The position numbers and the translations under genes were made by a program. Under the pieces are notes generated by a model that saw only the letters and a list, made by a program, of their open reading frames with translations, did no database searches and had not been told where the DNA came from. A stretch of DNA of 64,000 nucleotides from Chamaelirium japonicum (Eukaryota > Streptophyta > Magnoliopsida > Liliales > Melanthiaceae). The DNA is taken from NCBI GenBank assembly GCA_947650365.1, contig OX393553.1, forward strand, positions 65,661,611 through 65,725,610, written 5' to 3'. This document shows positions 47,775 through 57,500 of the stretch, in pieces (the first letter of the stretch is position 1; the number at the start of each line of letters is the position of its first letter).

Positions 47775-49482
47775 TGGTTGGTAGGACGAGGCTTGCTATA
47801 CCTTCATCATCAGTGAAGATGATCCAACGAGCTATGATAAGGCTGCAGCGAGCAGCAAGGGGCAAGGCTGGATGAAGGCTATGAAGGTTGAGATAAGCAA
47901 TATCCACAAGAACTCTGTTTGGGAGTTAGTTCCAAGGCCCAGGAGAAAGAAGATCATAAGTTTCAAGTGGGTTCTCAGAAAAAAGGAGGGTATGCAGAAT
48001 TAAGACCCAAAGTTCAAGGCACGCTTGGTTGCAAAAGGATTCGCTCTGTGGGATGAAATTGACTATGAGGAGATCTTTTCTCCCATAGTTAAGCATACCT
48101 CTACTAGATTACTAATAGCTTAGGTTACTTATCACGATATGGAGCTGGAGCAGATGGATGTGAAGACGATATTTATCAAGGAGGAAATCTACATGTCACA
48201 GCCGGATGTGTTTGTTAAAAAAGGCAAGTAGAACCACATGTGCAGACTAAAGAAGTTGATCTATGGACTCAAGTAGTCATCGGGGTAGTGGTACAAGCAC
48301 TTTGACTCGTTCATGGTATAAATCGATTACTCGAGGGGGATGCATGATTGTTGTGTCTATACTTGCACCGTTGAGGATAGAGAGACTATGACATTGATGT
48401 TATATGTCGACGATATGTTCATCGCATATCGTGACATGAGAAAGATAGTCAAACTCAAGAAGATACTGAGCAAGGAGTTCAATATGAAGGATCTTGGGAA
48501 TACGAGGAAGATCCTCGGCATGGAGATCAGGAAGGACAATAAAGCCGGGAAGATTTGGTTGTCTCAAGGGACCTACATCCGAAAGGTTATTGAGAGGTTT
48601 GATATGAAGGATGCAAAGCCAACCTTTACCCCATTGGTTTCGCACTTTGCTTTGAGCAAGAGGCAGTGTCCTACTACGGAGAAGAAGATCCAAGAGATGC
48701 TAAAGACATCGTACGTTAACGCGATAGGATGTCTAATGTATGTGATAGTTTGCATGAGGCCGGATCTGGCATAAGCGGTGAGCATCATGTCTTGATTCAT
48801 GTCGAATCGGGGGAAGGTCCATTGGCAAGCGGTCAATTGGATCTGGATCTTAAGGTATTTGAAGGGCAATCCAGACAGAATGATCTTATTTACGAGGCAG
48901 AAGGGAGATATCAATATCATTGGATATTCTGATTCAGACTTTTGCAGCTGATCTTGCTAGGAGAAGGTCTACCACATGATATGTGTTCACGTGTGGAGGG
49001 GGACCGGTATACTGGAGGTCTATGCTACAGTTGGTGACGATGCTTTTCACTACCGAGGCAGAGTATATAGCCCTGACAGAGGCTGTGAAGGAGGCTATCT
49101 GGTTGAAGGGGCTAGCTGGCGAATTGGGACCGAGTTAGAGCTCAGTTACGGTACAGTGCGATAGTTAGAGTACGATTTATTTGGCAAAAATTTTGATCTT
49201 CCAAGCAAGGACACAACATATAGACATTAGGTACTATAGGATCCGGATGATGGTGAGATCGAGGTAGAGAAGGTTCACACAGATGAGTACGCTTCAGCTT
49301 TTCTCACAAAGCCGATCACCAGGAAGAAGTTTGAGCATTACTCAAGCTTGCTCCAACTTGTCTCCTGCTAACGTAGTGGAGAAAGCACCTTACCACCTGG
49401 GGTGCGATGGAGGCAAGTTGAGGCTCGAAGGTGGAGGTTCACTAGAACGGGAGCATTGGCCAAAATTTCACCAGGTGGAGTT

Positions 49483-50257
49483 TGTCAAAGTTTGGCTTAG
49501 TTTTGGCGAGTACAGAGCGCGATAGGAGGCTCAGCACGGAGGACCTGGGAGCGCACTTCAGCGGGTTGCCACCTTGGGCACCAACTATGTGACGCCCGGC
49601 CACTGGCGGACGCCAGGATCGGGGCCAGCCTCGGGTTGGCGCCCGGTCACTGATGGGCGCCAACTTCTCGGGTTGGCGCCCTGGGCACCACTTTTGGTGC
49701 CCATGGCGAAAGTCTCATGCCAATGATTTTTTGGGCTGCTAGTTCATTGACACCCTCGGCGCCACATGGCGCCAAGCACAAAACATGCACGGGTTGGACT
49801 CAGGTCTGCATGGATTTTGGGGGATATAAATAGGGTTTTCATCCTAGGTTTTGTAAGTAGTTGTCATTGTGTTTGATTACTGGTTTTAGGGTCTAGCTTC
49901 AGGCTTATCCATTGAGTTTGACAAACGAAGAAGATCGGGGATCGAGATAGAAGATTGGTCTCCTTGAGATCCAGTGGAGGCGAGGAAGAAGAAGAGGGTT
50001 GTATACTCTTAAGTTCTAATTTCATTGCTCTAGGGCGGTGACCAACACCCACAGAGGTAGGGATTTTCGAACTGCGTGAACAAACTTCTTTGTGTCGTGT
50101 GGATTGTTTTTCTTTGTTATATTTTCTCTGTGATTGCGATTGTTATCGATGGATTCGATCATTCTATTCGGACCGTCGGAGATCCAAAAACCCTAGATCG
50201 CTTCCACGAGCGTGAGGCGGCGGATCGAGGTGTCGCCTGAAGTGTTCTGAACCAACA
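49483..50257 (+). repeat. 3' LTR of copia-2
   Basis: It is preceded by a purine-rich CAGGTGGAG. It contains a local duplication of a GTTGGCGCC phrase (about 49615-49680) that makes it longer than the 5' copy. Confidence 0.83.
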
Positions 50258-50386
50258 CACACCTCATTATGTGGAGTATGTGTGGCAAGGCATAATTGGT
50301 AGGGACACATTGGGAGTAGGAGCAGAGCAGAAGACGGAACAGATTTGATACCATGTTAGATATCCTCACACCCCAAAACCCGAGTC

Positions 50387-50685
50387 TTGGGGTGTGAGGA
50401 TTTCTTTCTTTCTTGTCTTCAATGGTTTCCAATGATTATTTCCACCTAATTATAAACATCACCGAGTATGGAGTTTCTAAGGTAAACAACTAACCGACAA
50501 TGAGCTAAGCATCAATAATGCTTTGAATTCCTCATCTTACATAATCTTCGTAAATTAGTCTAAACTACTTCGAGTCTCATTTGAGTACTCACAATGAAAC
50601 ATTCTTTGAACTTCAAGTTCAAAAGCTAATTCTCATCAAGAATGCTTTATTGCCATAGGTCTTTCTTTCATACAAAGATATTAAC
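50387..50685. other. Spacer at the centre of the inverted duplication
   Basis: No gene was found. Its left edge (50361-50402) is a hairpin of 14 bp, ATCCTCACACCCCA against TGGGGTGTGAGGAT, made of TRIM LTR termini in opposite orientation, which is probably the duplication turn-point. The remainder is unique-looking AT-rich DNA. Confidence 0.55.
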
Positions 50686-51230
50686 TATTGAGTTAGTCCA
50701 CTGCTTGAGGGGAGGTGCTTCCCATCAATCGATCATGCCTTGCCACACGTGCTTCGCATGAGAGGATCCTTGTCATTCGTGCTCCACGTGAGGCGGAGTA
50801 TTGAAGGATAGTCCCACATCGATGAGGGAGGCACCCATCGCTTGCTTAATATACCCCCTGTGGACCTCCCCTTACGACCCAGGTTTTGGGGTGTGAGGAT
50901 ATCTAGCATGGTATCAAAGCTGGTCCGTCTCCTGTTCCTGCTCCCGTTCCCGATGTGGCCCTACCGATTGTGCCTTGCCACGCATGCTCAACGTGAAGGG
51001 GGGTGTTGAGATAGTCCACCGCACGAGAGAGAGGGGGGGGGGACTCCCGACCGATCATGCCTTGCCACACATGCTCCGTATTGTAGGATCCTTACCACGC
51101 ATGCTCTGCGTGAGGGTTAGTGTTAACGGATAGTCCCACGTAAGCGAGGGGGGCACTCATCACCCGCTTAATATATCCCTTGTGGATCTCCCCTTACAAC
51201 CCAGGTTATGGGGTGTGAGGATATCTGACA
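50686..51230 (+). mobile_element. TRIM (terminal-repeat retrotransposon in miniature), right copy
   Basis: The 545-bp element has a 5' LTR 50686-50908 (223 bp), PBS TGGTATCAAAGC starting directly at 50909, a roughly 95-bp internal region, a purine tract GTGAAGGGGGG and a 3' LTR 51004-51230 (227 bp). The perfect target duplication TTAAC is at 50681-50685 and 51231-51235. LTRs begin T(G/A)TTGAG and end GAGGATATCT(A/G)(G/A)CA. It has no coding capacity and depends on other elements for mobility. Confidence 0.88.
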
Positions 51231-51806
51231 TTAACCACAAACCATTAATGCCAACTGTTACCGTGTTTCATTCATCATTAGACACATTTTTCATCTTTAT
51301 TTCATCATCATCTATCGACACGTCCATGTATATGTTAAACAAACCATTGCTATTTTATAACTCTTAGAAAACATGTGGTTCTCTAAAATGTGTGGATTGG
51401 AGTAAAGATAAACACACGACATAAAAAATAAAGGAAAGAATGCATAAGCCGACCGGTGGAAAAATGGTCGGCATTGTATTCCTCCTTTCATGTATTCCTC
51501 CTTTCACTGAGAGGAATCCTATTCTTTATTTTAGCATTCCCATTCCTCTTTCTTAGTTAAAACTTTCTTACTACCAAACAAGGCCATAGGGTTTCTCACC
51601 ACGTCCGACTGGTCCCCAAAACATCTTTTGTATACTTGGATTTCATGGTATGGGCCAATGAACAAAAATATCTTCGGCGCTTGTCAGGCCTTCGGCCCTC
51701 ACCCGATCCTTACGAAAGGCCTTTTGTTCGAAATTGAGCCACAACTCACTGAAATCTTCCCAAAGCACCACCCAGAGCAGCTCACCAACTCCAACTGATG
51801 CTATGT
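50880..51806. repeat. Inverted duplication, right arm
   Basis: This is the reverse complement of the left arm, including most of the TRIM and the flanking roughly 575 bp. The outer edge lies near TGATGCTATGTTG (51797-51809). Confidence 0.85.
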
Positions 51807-51809
51807 TGT

Positions 51810-52660
51810 ATCATAACCATACAGACCAAAAGTCCTCGAGTGCCTCTCCCAATCCATAATGAGGTCCAGATGAGAATTGTCCTCTATCATTGTGTGTGTG
51901 TGTGTGTTCCAGTTTTTGGATTACTGCTATAGAAGTTACCTTTGTATTGAATGGATGTTATTTGGTAATTAATTATGAAAAAACACTTAGGGTGCCTTTG
52001 ACATTGGTTTTGGACACTTGGTTTTGGGTTAAAACTGGTTATATTTGCCAAACTGATTTTGAAATAAGATATTGGGTATGTTTGAGATGTGGTTAGAAAG
52101 TTGGGTTTTGAAAACCAAAACCTAAAATATCTCTAAAACCCAGAAACAAAAAGTTTTTGCTTTTGGACTGCTTTTTTGGTTCTTGAGACAAGATGCCAAA
52201 ACAATAATTAAGAGACATGTTGTGAATAAAGTTTGTTGTCAGAGAAACTATTGTAAAGAGAAAAAATATTATTGAGAGAATGTTATATAAAAATATTTTA
52301 GAGATAACATAGATTATAGAGTGAGAAAATATTTTAGAGCGAAAATATTATAGAAAGATAATTTTCTAGAGAGAAAATATTATGGAGAGAGAATATTGTA
52401 AAGGGAAAGCTATAAAGATAAAATAATATAGAGAGAAAATATTATAGAGGAAATGTTGAGAGGAAAATTATCGTAAAGAGAGAAAATATTGAGAGAGAAA
52501 ATATTGTATAGAAAATGTAGTGAAGAGAGAAAATATTGAAGAGAGAATTTAATAGAGAAAGGAAATAGTGCGGAGTGGGAAGATTATAGAGAAAGAATCT
52601 ATTCTAGAGAAAATAATGTCGAGGAAATGCTACCGAGAGAAAAATATTAGAGTTTGTTCG
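51810..52660. repeat. AGGGTGCCTTTG-headed element with GA-rich array
   Basis: A (GT)n microsatellite is at 51892-51908. CACTTAGGGTGCCTTTG starts near 51985, and from about 52245 a degenerate GAGAGAAAATATTA array runs to about 52650. It resembles 29068-29755 with the array on the opposite strand. Confidence 0.45.
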
Positions 52661-52772
52661 ATCTATGACATGTCTTTCCACCAGGAGTGCAGTGGTTTGT
52701 GCTTCCGCCTTGCTGTGGTGCCTCCCGGAGGTCTGGTGATCTCCCCCCTTTGAATTACCAAAAAAAAAAAGA
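52660..52772 (+). mobile_element. Probable LINE 3' end
   Basis: A short block with GCCTCCCGGAGGTCTGGTG and CCCCCCTTTGAATTACC is followed by an 11-bp A tail (about 52760-52770). It looks like a 5'-truncated L1-type 3' end known from plant genomes. The family name is not certain. Confidence 0.45.
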
Positions 52773-53058
52773 ATGCTTTCCTAATCAAATCTTATTTGGA
52801 TTTTTCAGTTTACTACAAATACTCCAGGTTGTCATTCATTATTAAGCAAACTTCCCACCAAAACACATGAAGGAAACTTTTATTTTTTGGGTAATCTACA
52901 TGAAGGAAACTAGTGAAAGGAAAATGCCAGAATGTGAAGCCCCACAATGTGGTCTACAGTTGTGTATAGTGCCTAATAACCCAATGAGCTCCTTATGTGC
53001 AGACAGGCCAGGGCTACCTGTGGCTTTTGTTCATTGGCCCCTTGCTAGCCCCATACCA
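52773..53058. other. Upstream region of the LysM gene
   Basis: No separate gene was found. It is presumed promoter of the LysM gene, between a LINE tail and the TATA box. Confidence 0.5.
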
Positions 53059-53064
53059 TATATA
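53059..53064 (+). promoter_or_regulatory. TATA box of the LysM gene
   Basis: TATATA is about 90 bp before the ATG at 53149. This places the transcription start near 53090 and argues against in-frame methionines further upstream. Confidence 0.6.
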
Positions 53065-53148
53065 GGGGGCAGAAACCCACATGAAAATGAGGAATCGATC
53101 GAGAGGGATCATCTTCTGTCGAAACAAAAGAGAAGCAGAAAGGAGAAG

Positions 53149-53641
53149 ATGGCTAAGTCTGTTATGTTCCTGAGATTGGCCCTCATGCTCTCTCTCCTCG
53201 CTATCGCCATGGCAGGGGGGAGGAAATTGGGATGTAAGTTGTACGAGTACGCTTACATACTAATAAGTATCGATGGTTTGACGTTACTAGAGCTTTGTAT
53301 CCGAAATTCTTTCTATGAGATTAACATATGCCACACTAGCTAATAAGCTAGATGATGTTATGGTTTGATGAACTCCTTACGCCTTTCTTCGTTGTTTTGT
53401 ATGGCAAGCAGCCCAATGTACAAAACCATCAAGCCCTCCGAAGCCACCATCTACAAATCCCACGAGCCCTCCGAAGCAACCGGTCCTCAGTTGCGGGACG
53501 CCATACAAAGTGGTTGCCGGGGACACATGCATCGCTATATGGACCGCGAAGCACATCGACCCTGCGGACTTCTACGCCATGAATCGTGGTATCAATTGCT
53601 ACAACCTCCAACCGGGTCAAAAGGTGTGCCTTGGAAAATAA
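53149..53641 (+). CDS. Small secreted LysM-domain protein
   Basis: Two exons, 53149-53233 and 53412-53641, encode 104 residues. The intron has donor GTAAGT at 53234 and acceptor CAG at 53411. Residues 1-22 are a signal peptide ending AMA. Residues 29-55 are a Pro/Ser/Lys linker with two SPPKxP repeats. Residues 58-102 form one LysM (TPYKVVAGDTC...IWTAKHIDPADFYAMN...CYNLQPGQKVC). Cysteines are at 31, 56, 68, 91 and 101. LysM domains bind N-acetylglucosamine polymers such as chitin, and small secreted plant LysM proteins act in the apoplast. The acceptor is tandem (AAGCAG), so use of the first AG would add one alanine. A polyadenylation signal AATAAA is at 53802. No kinase domain or GPI signal is present. 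The gene looks intact and is the only complete host gene in the window. The substrate is inferred. Confidence 0.85.
53234..53411 (+). other. Intron of the LysM gene
   Basis: The intron is 178 bp, GT-AG, phase 1. It follows signal-peptide coding and precedes the mature-domain exon. Confidence 0.82.
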
Positions 53642-53829
53642 ATGAGTGTCAAGATGGTGAAGAGAGAGCTAGCTTCTATTGATCTTCTTTAGAGTAGCTC
53701 AAGGTCTCTTCTGTGTTGTGATGAATAAGAGGGTCAAATATCGATTTCCCTCAAATGTACTTAGTTTCTTGTCATTGTCATGGTTGGTAATAATTCTCTA
53801 TAATAAACCTTCCTACCCTGAGAACTGGC
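53642..53829 (+). other. 3'UTR of the LysM gene
   Basis: AATAAA at 53802-53807 is the likely poly(A) signal. Confidence 0.55.
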
Positions 53830-54060
53830 ATAGTCTATATAAAAGAATTCTAAGATAGTCACTGCCCCCGGAACTATGTTCGTCAGAGACAACGAGATGA
53901 GTGGGATGTTTTGGTGCTTGCAGTGGTTTGGCACGTGTGGAGAGAGCGCAACGCTGGAGTCTTCTCCAACAAACGTCGTTCGGTGGATGAGCTAGGTAAT
54001 TGAGTGTATTCGATGTTCTGTGGTCGAGTGGAGCATGGGTATGCCCACTAACCTCTCGGG
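53830..54060 (+). pseudogene. LINE ORF2 C-terminal fragment (zf-RVT)
   Basis: The plus-strand reading DEWDVLVLAVVWHVWRERN followed by FSNKRRSVDEL (53899-53991) matches the C-terminal zinc-binding region after RT in plant L1-type LINEs. An in-frame stop closes it at 54001-54003 and no upstream RT is present, so it is a decayed fragment just downstream of the LysM gene. Confidence 0.65.
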
Positions 54061-54592
54061 TAGCCTCCATGTTTATTAATCAAGCCGAACCGAGCTTTGA
54101 ACTGCTTGGGATTGACTTTAGGCTAGGCTTCGTTCAATTACTGATTGAACGGTTACTTAACAAGCTTGTACCGAACTCCAAAATCATTTAAAAGTATGGA
54201 CTATAACCGCACCGTTTAGACCAATATAATGATAAACCGCGATGCACCGTACCACACCGCATGGTGCAGTTTCAGTTTTACATAATGGTACATCATCGCG
54301 GTGCAGTTTCGATTCTGCCCAAAACCGCACCACTGCCATCTCTAGCCACCACTTTCCCAGACCTCCCATCAGATGCCAAGACTGTTCGCAAGCATGTATC
54401 TCAGGTTCAGGCCACAGCGTGGAGAGGTGCAGCAGCGCCAACGGCATCATGACACAGCATGCATAAAGAGTACAAGAATCAGTAGATTTTAGTGGACAGA
54501 TTGAATGTTTCAACAGAGCCGAATAATATCCATTTCAATCATAGTCACACTGGTTGCAAGAAGCCAGCCACCTACTACTAGGACAAAAGGAT
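54061..54592. other. Intergenic DNA between the LysM and ORC2 genes
   Basis: It contains repeat-like phrases (CAAGCCGAACCGAGCTTTGA; an ACCGCACC/GGTGCGGT-rich inverted stretch at about 54205-54330) suggestive of MITE remnants. The part next to 54593 is the expected ORC2 3'UTR. No ORF is supported. Confidence 0.5.
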
Positions 54593-57500
54593 TCAATCCA
54601 ACTCTTGCAACAGACTCTCAAGTGCTTCAGAAGGCAGGGGTACATACAGACAGTCCTGCCCGTCGGAATGCCTCCTCGTCTTCACCAACTCGTGATCTCT
54701 GAACTCGGTGATGTGGGAGTTCAGCGTAACCTGGCTACTGACCAGAAAGCGTTCGCGACACTTGGTGTACAAAGTGGTAATGGGCATACCTGAGTATAGA
54801 TAAATAAATAAATAAATAAAAGGAGAATTCAAGAACCATGCAAACAAGATACGGGCTTGTTACTAAGCTGACTCGCCTGCATCTTTCTCGTTGGCCAGCT
54901 GATGCTCTGCAAGGACCCTGAACACGCTCTGTGCATTCGGGGTCAGGCTCTGCAGGACGATCACGGCGGTCTTTGTCGTCTGGGCCGCCCTGCCGCTGGC
55001 CAGGATCAGAGGGGTAAAGGCCCCCTCCACCTTGTACGGCGCAAAGGTCGGGACATGGTACCAACACCAGTTGAACTGTGTGTGAATCATCTTCTTGTCC
55101 CACACTGTCATCAAAACCATATGGGGGGATCACAAAAAGATTTTGGCAGAGTAGAAAGGAAAATAAACAGGAAATACATCTATAAACCTTAAAAGTGTAA
55201 TTGAAAGGTCATGATAAGAAAGCACACTAAAGCAGAAAGGACATTATAAGAAGAAACTCAGAACTTAGAGATTCCATACAATATTCCCGACTGTTGACGA
55301 AAACAACTATAAGAAGACATCCAAGCTATCATTAGTAAAAATTAATAAAATGGGGTCACGGTCTTAAGTATCAAGTATCAACTAGCTCACACATGTGACT
55401 TAGTTACTAAAAACTATAGAGGTATCATTAACTTGATAAGTAACTAGACAAAAAATGGGTTCTAAAGAGTAGTTTATTCCGATAAAAGCAAGCTGCAAAC
55501 ATTGAGAAAAAGGCAGCTATACCGTTTATAGTCACTAGGCTTCTATATAAGTTTGTTGCATCACTTGCATCTAGCACTGCACATGTTGTATATGGCAACT
55601 CATAGCATCAAACTTAAATGAGGGCCCATTTTACTCTCAGCCCGAAGAGAATCTCATTGAAAAATTCAAGCCCATTGTTCTCCACAAAGAAAAAAAAAAG
55701 ATCTGGCTCCAAAACATTATCCCAAGCATATAAATCTGCTGTCCAACCCAGGAGAGTAAAAAGTGCCAAAACATATCATTCACCCACACCTGATCAACCA
55801 GAACATTCGGTGTGCAAAATCATTCACTCATGTCCAATCCCAAGAGAAAATCATCACATGAATACCACCGTCGTATCTATGAAGAACCTCAACAGAAAAA
55901 AAAAATTGAAAAAAGGGCCTAGTAAGTACATCCATCCCCACGAATCAAGCTGCACCTGTAAAGAAAAGCAGCTCTAGTGCTTGTTATGGTGCTTCCATAG
56001 ACGTTAGTTGTGTCAGCTGCATCTAGCACTGTACATGTCCTTTCAAACATCTTCTAGTATATACTTTAATAAGCAGGACCAGGTTATCCACTCAACACAG
56101 ATAATAACATAATAGTCAGACAAATGCAAGTGCATTGTTTTCCATCCAAAACAGTGTCCTATGTTAACTAGTCCTTTTAGTTACAACATGATATGAAAGG
56201 GAAAATGGATTTGCCAAGCCAGGAATTTTAAAAACTCATTGAAAATAGCAAACATAATCAACAGATCATCTTGGGTCGGATGTACTATAATAGAGTTATC
56301 ACACATAGGTTTACATAGTTGACTAAAAAGGGTACGAAAATGTTCCTGGACTCTTATATTAGGCAATAAATAAAAAAAGGGAATCCCTTCAGGAAATAAA
56401 TTTTCAAGTTACCTTAAATACTGTTTCATGTCATGGAGATTATCCTAAAAACACAAATTACAGTGCGAATCAATCTAATGACATGCATGGTAGGAAAAAA
56501 AAGAACGGGAATATTTCTAGTTCTAGAGGATCACTCCATACTTGAACTCGACAACTCTAGTATAGACTGGAGTTCACGGATTTCTCTAATGCCTAAAAAG
56601 AGGAAAAGATCAATCAACTTACGAAATTAATGCTGCAAAACTTACATAGAGGTGTATTGACATGATCAATCGATGCAACCATACGAACATGGGAACAGCA
56701 TGCAATCCGTGCAAGATATTGTTGCGATTCAGAATCCCGCAAAGCAGGTCCATCAATATTGTGAATGGCAACACATACAAAGCAGTCATTCTCATGCAGA
56801 ATTTGCCCATTTAGAAAAGAAAGAATATCTTCCATGGACTGGGAACTAAATGATTGTTGGATTTTGGGCGTGTTCCTTGTAGAACCCCTACTTTTGGATT
56901 TTAATTGGTCCCATAGAACTTCAGCTATAGCGATGGTAGCCTGCAAAGGCAGCACTTTAGTCACACAGAAGAAAAAGAAGGCGACATATGAAGCACAAGT
57001 TAAAACCTTTTAATATATTTTTGGCCATGATCTCTACTAGTGAAATAATATACTGCATGAAGCTTTATGATCATACAGTTGGAAAGAGTACGTTTTGACC
57101 AATTACAAATTAACAATGCATGTGATACTAAAATAGTTTAATTATCAGACTAATGTAGCTATGGGATGATCTGCTCCAATTAATATATGAGCAAATAAAT
57201 ATGCATTTATAGCATAAATATATCCAATACAATGAATATATGTATATATGTATAATGTTTGCTCCGAGTTAAACAAGTATAGGAATTATAGATGTAATAG
57301 TTTTATGCCTGTGCATGGTGGGTAATAGATTGTAGGTTTAGGCATTCAGGGTGGTGCATTTTGCAGTTTATCTAAGTTGCATAAATGCTCTGCAAGCTAT
57401 CAATAGCTTGCAAACTACGGCCATATCATCTCTGTGTAAAAGGCAAAATATGGATGAAGGGATTATGGTTTAACATAATGATCAGCTGGTGTCATCTAAA

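Larger units (their letters stand above)
33356..50257 (+). mobile_element. Copia-2: old Ty1/copia element with nested copia-1 and a DNA transposon
   Basis: Its 5' LTR is 33356-33548 plus 43652-44201 (split by copia-1) and its 3' LTR is 49483-50257. The LTRs start TGTC(GG/AA)AGTTTGG and contain a TATA-like GATATAAATAGGG. Flanks CACCC (33351-33355) and CACAC (50258-50262) are a 4-of-5 target duplication. The PBS-like TAGTATTATAGCC is at 44204. Remnants appear of gag, a zinc knuckle CLHCRKKGHTNRNC (about 44970-45030), GAG-pre-integrase and integrase (about 45540-46030), RT (about 47830-48780, with YVDDM near 48405) and RNase H (to about 49350). The pattern suits the Tork group. It is heavily decayed, with well over ten breaks and LTRs diverged by something like 10-15%. 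Confidence 0.85.

Noticed and set aside
54735-55133. 132-residue minus-strand ORF across the ORC2 exon
   Set aside because: It is a shadow frame. The adjacent frame gives the conserved ORC2 sequence.
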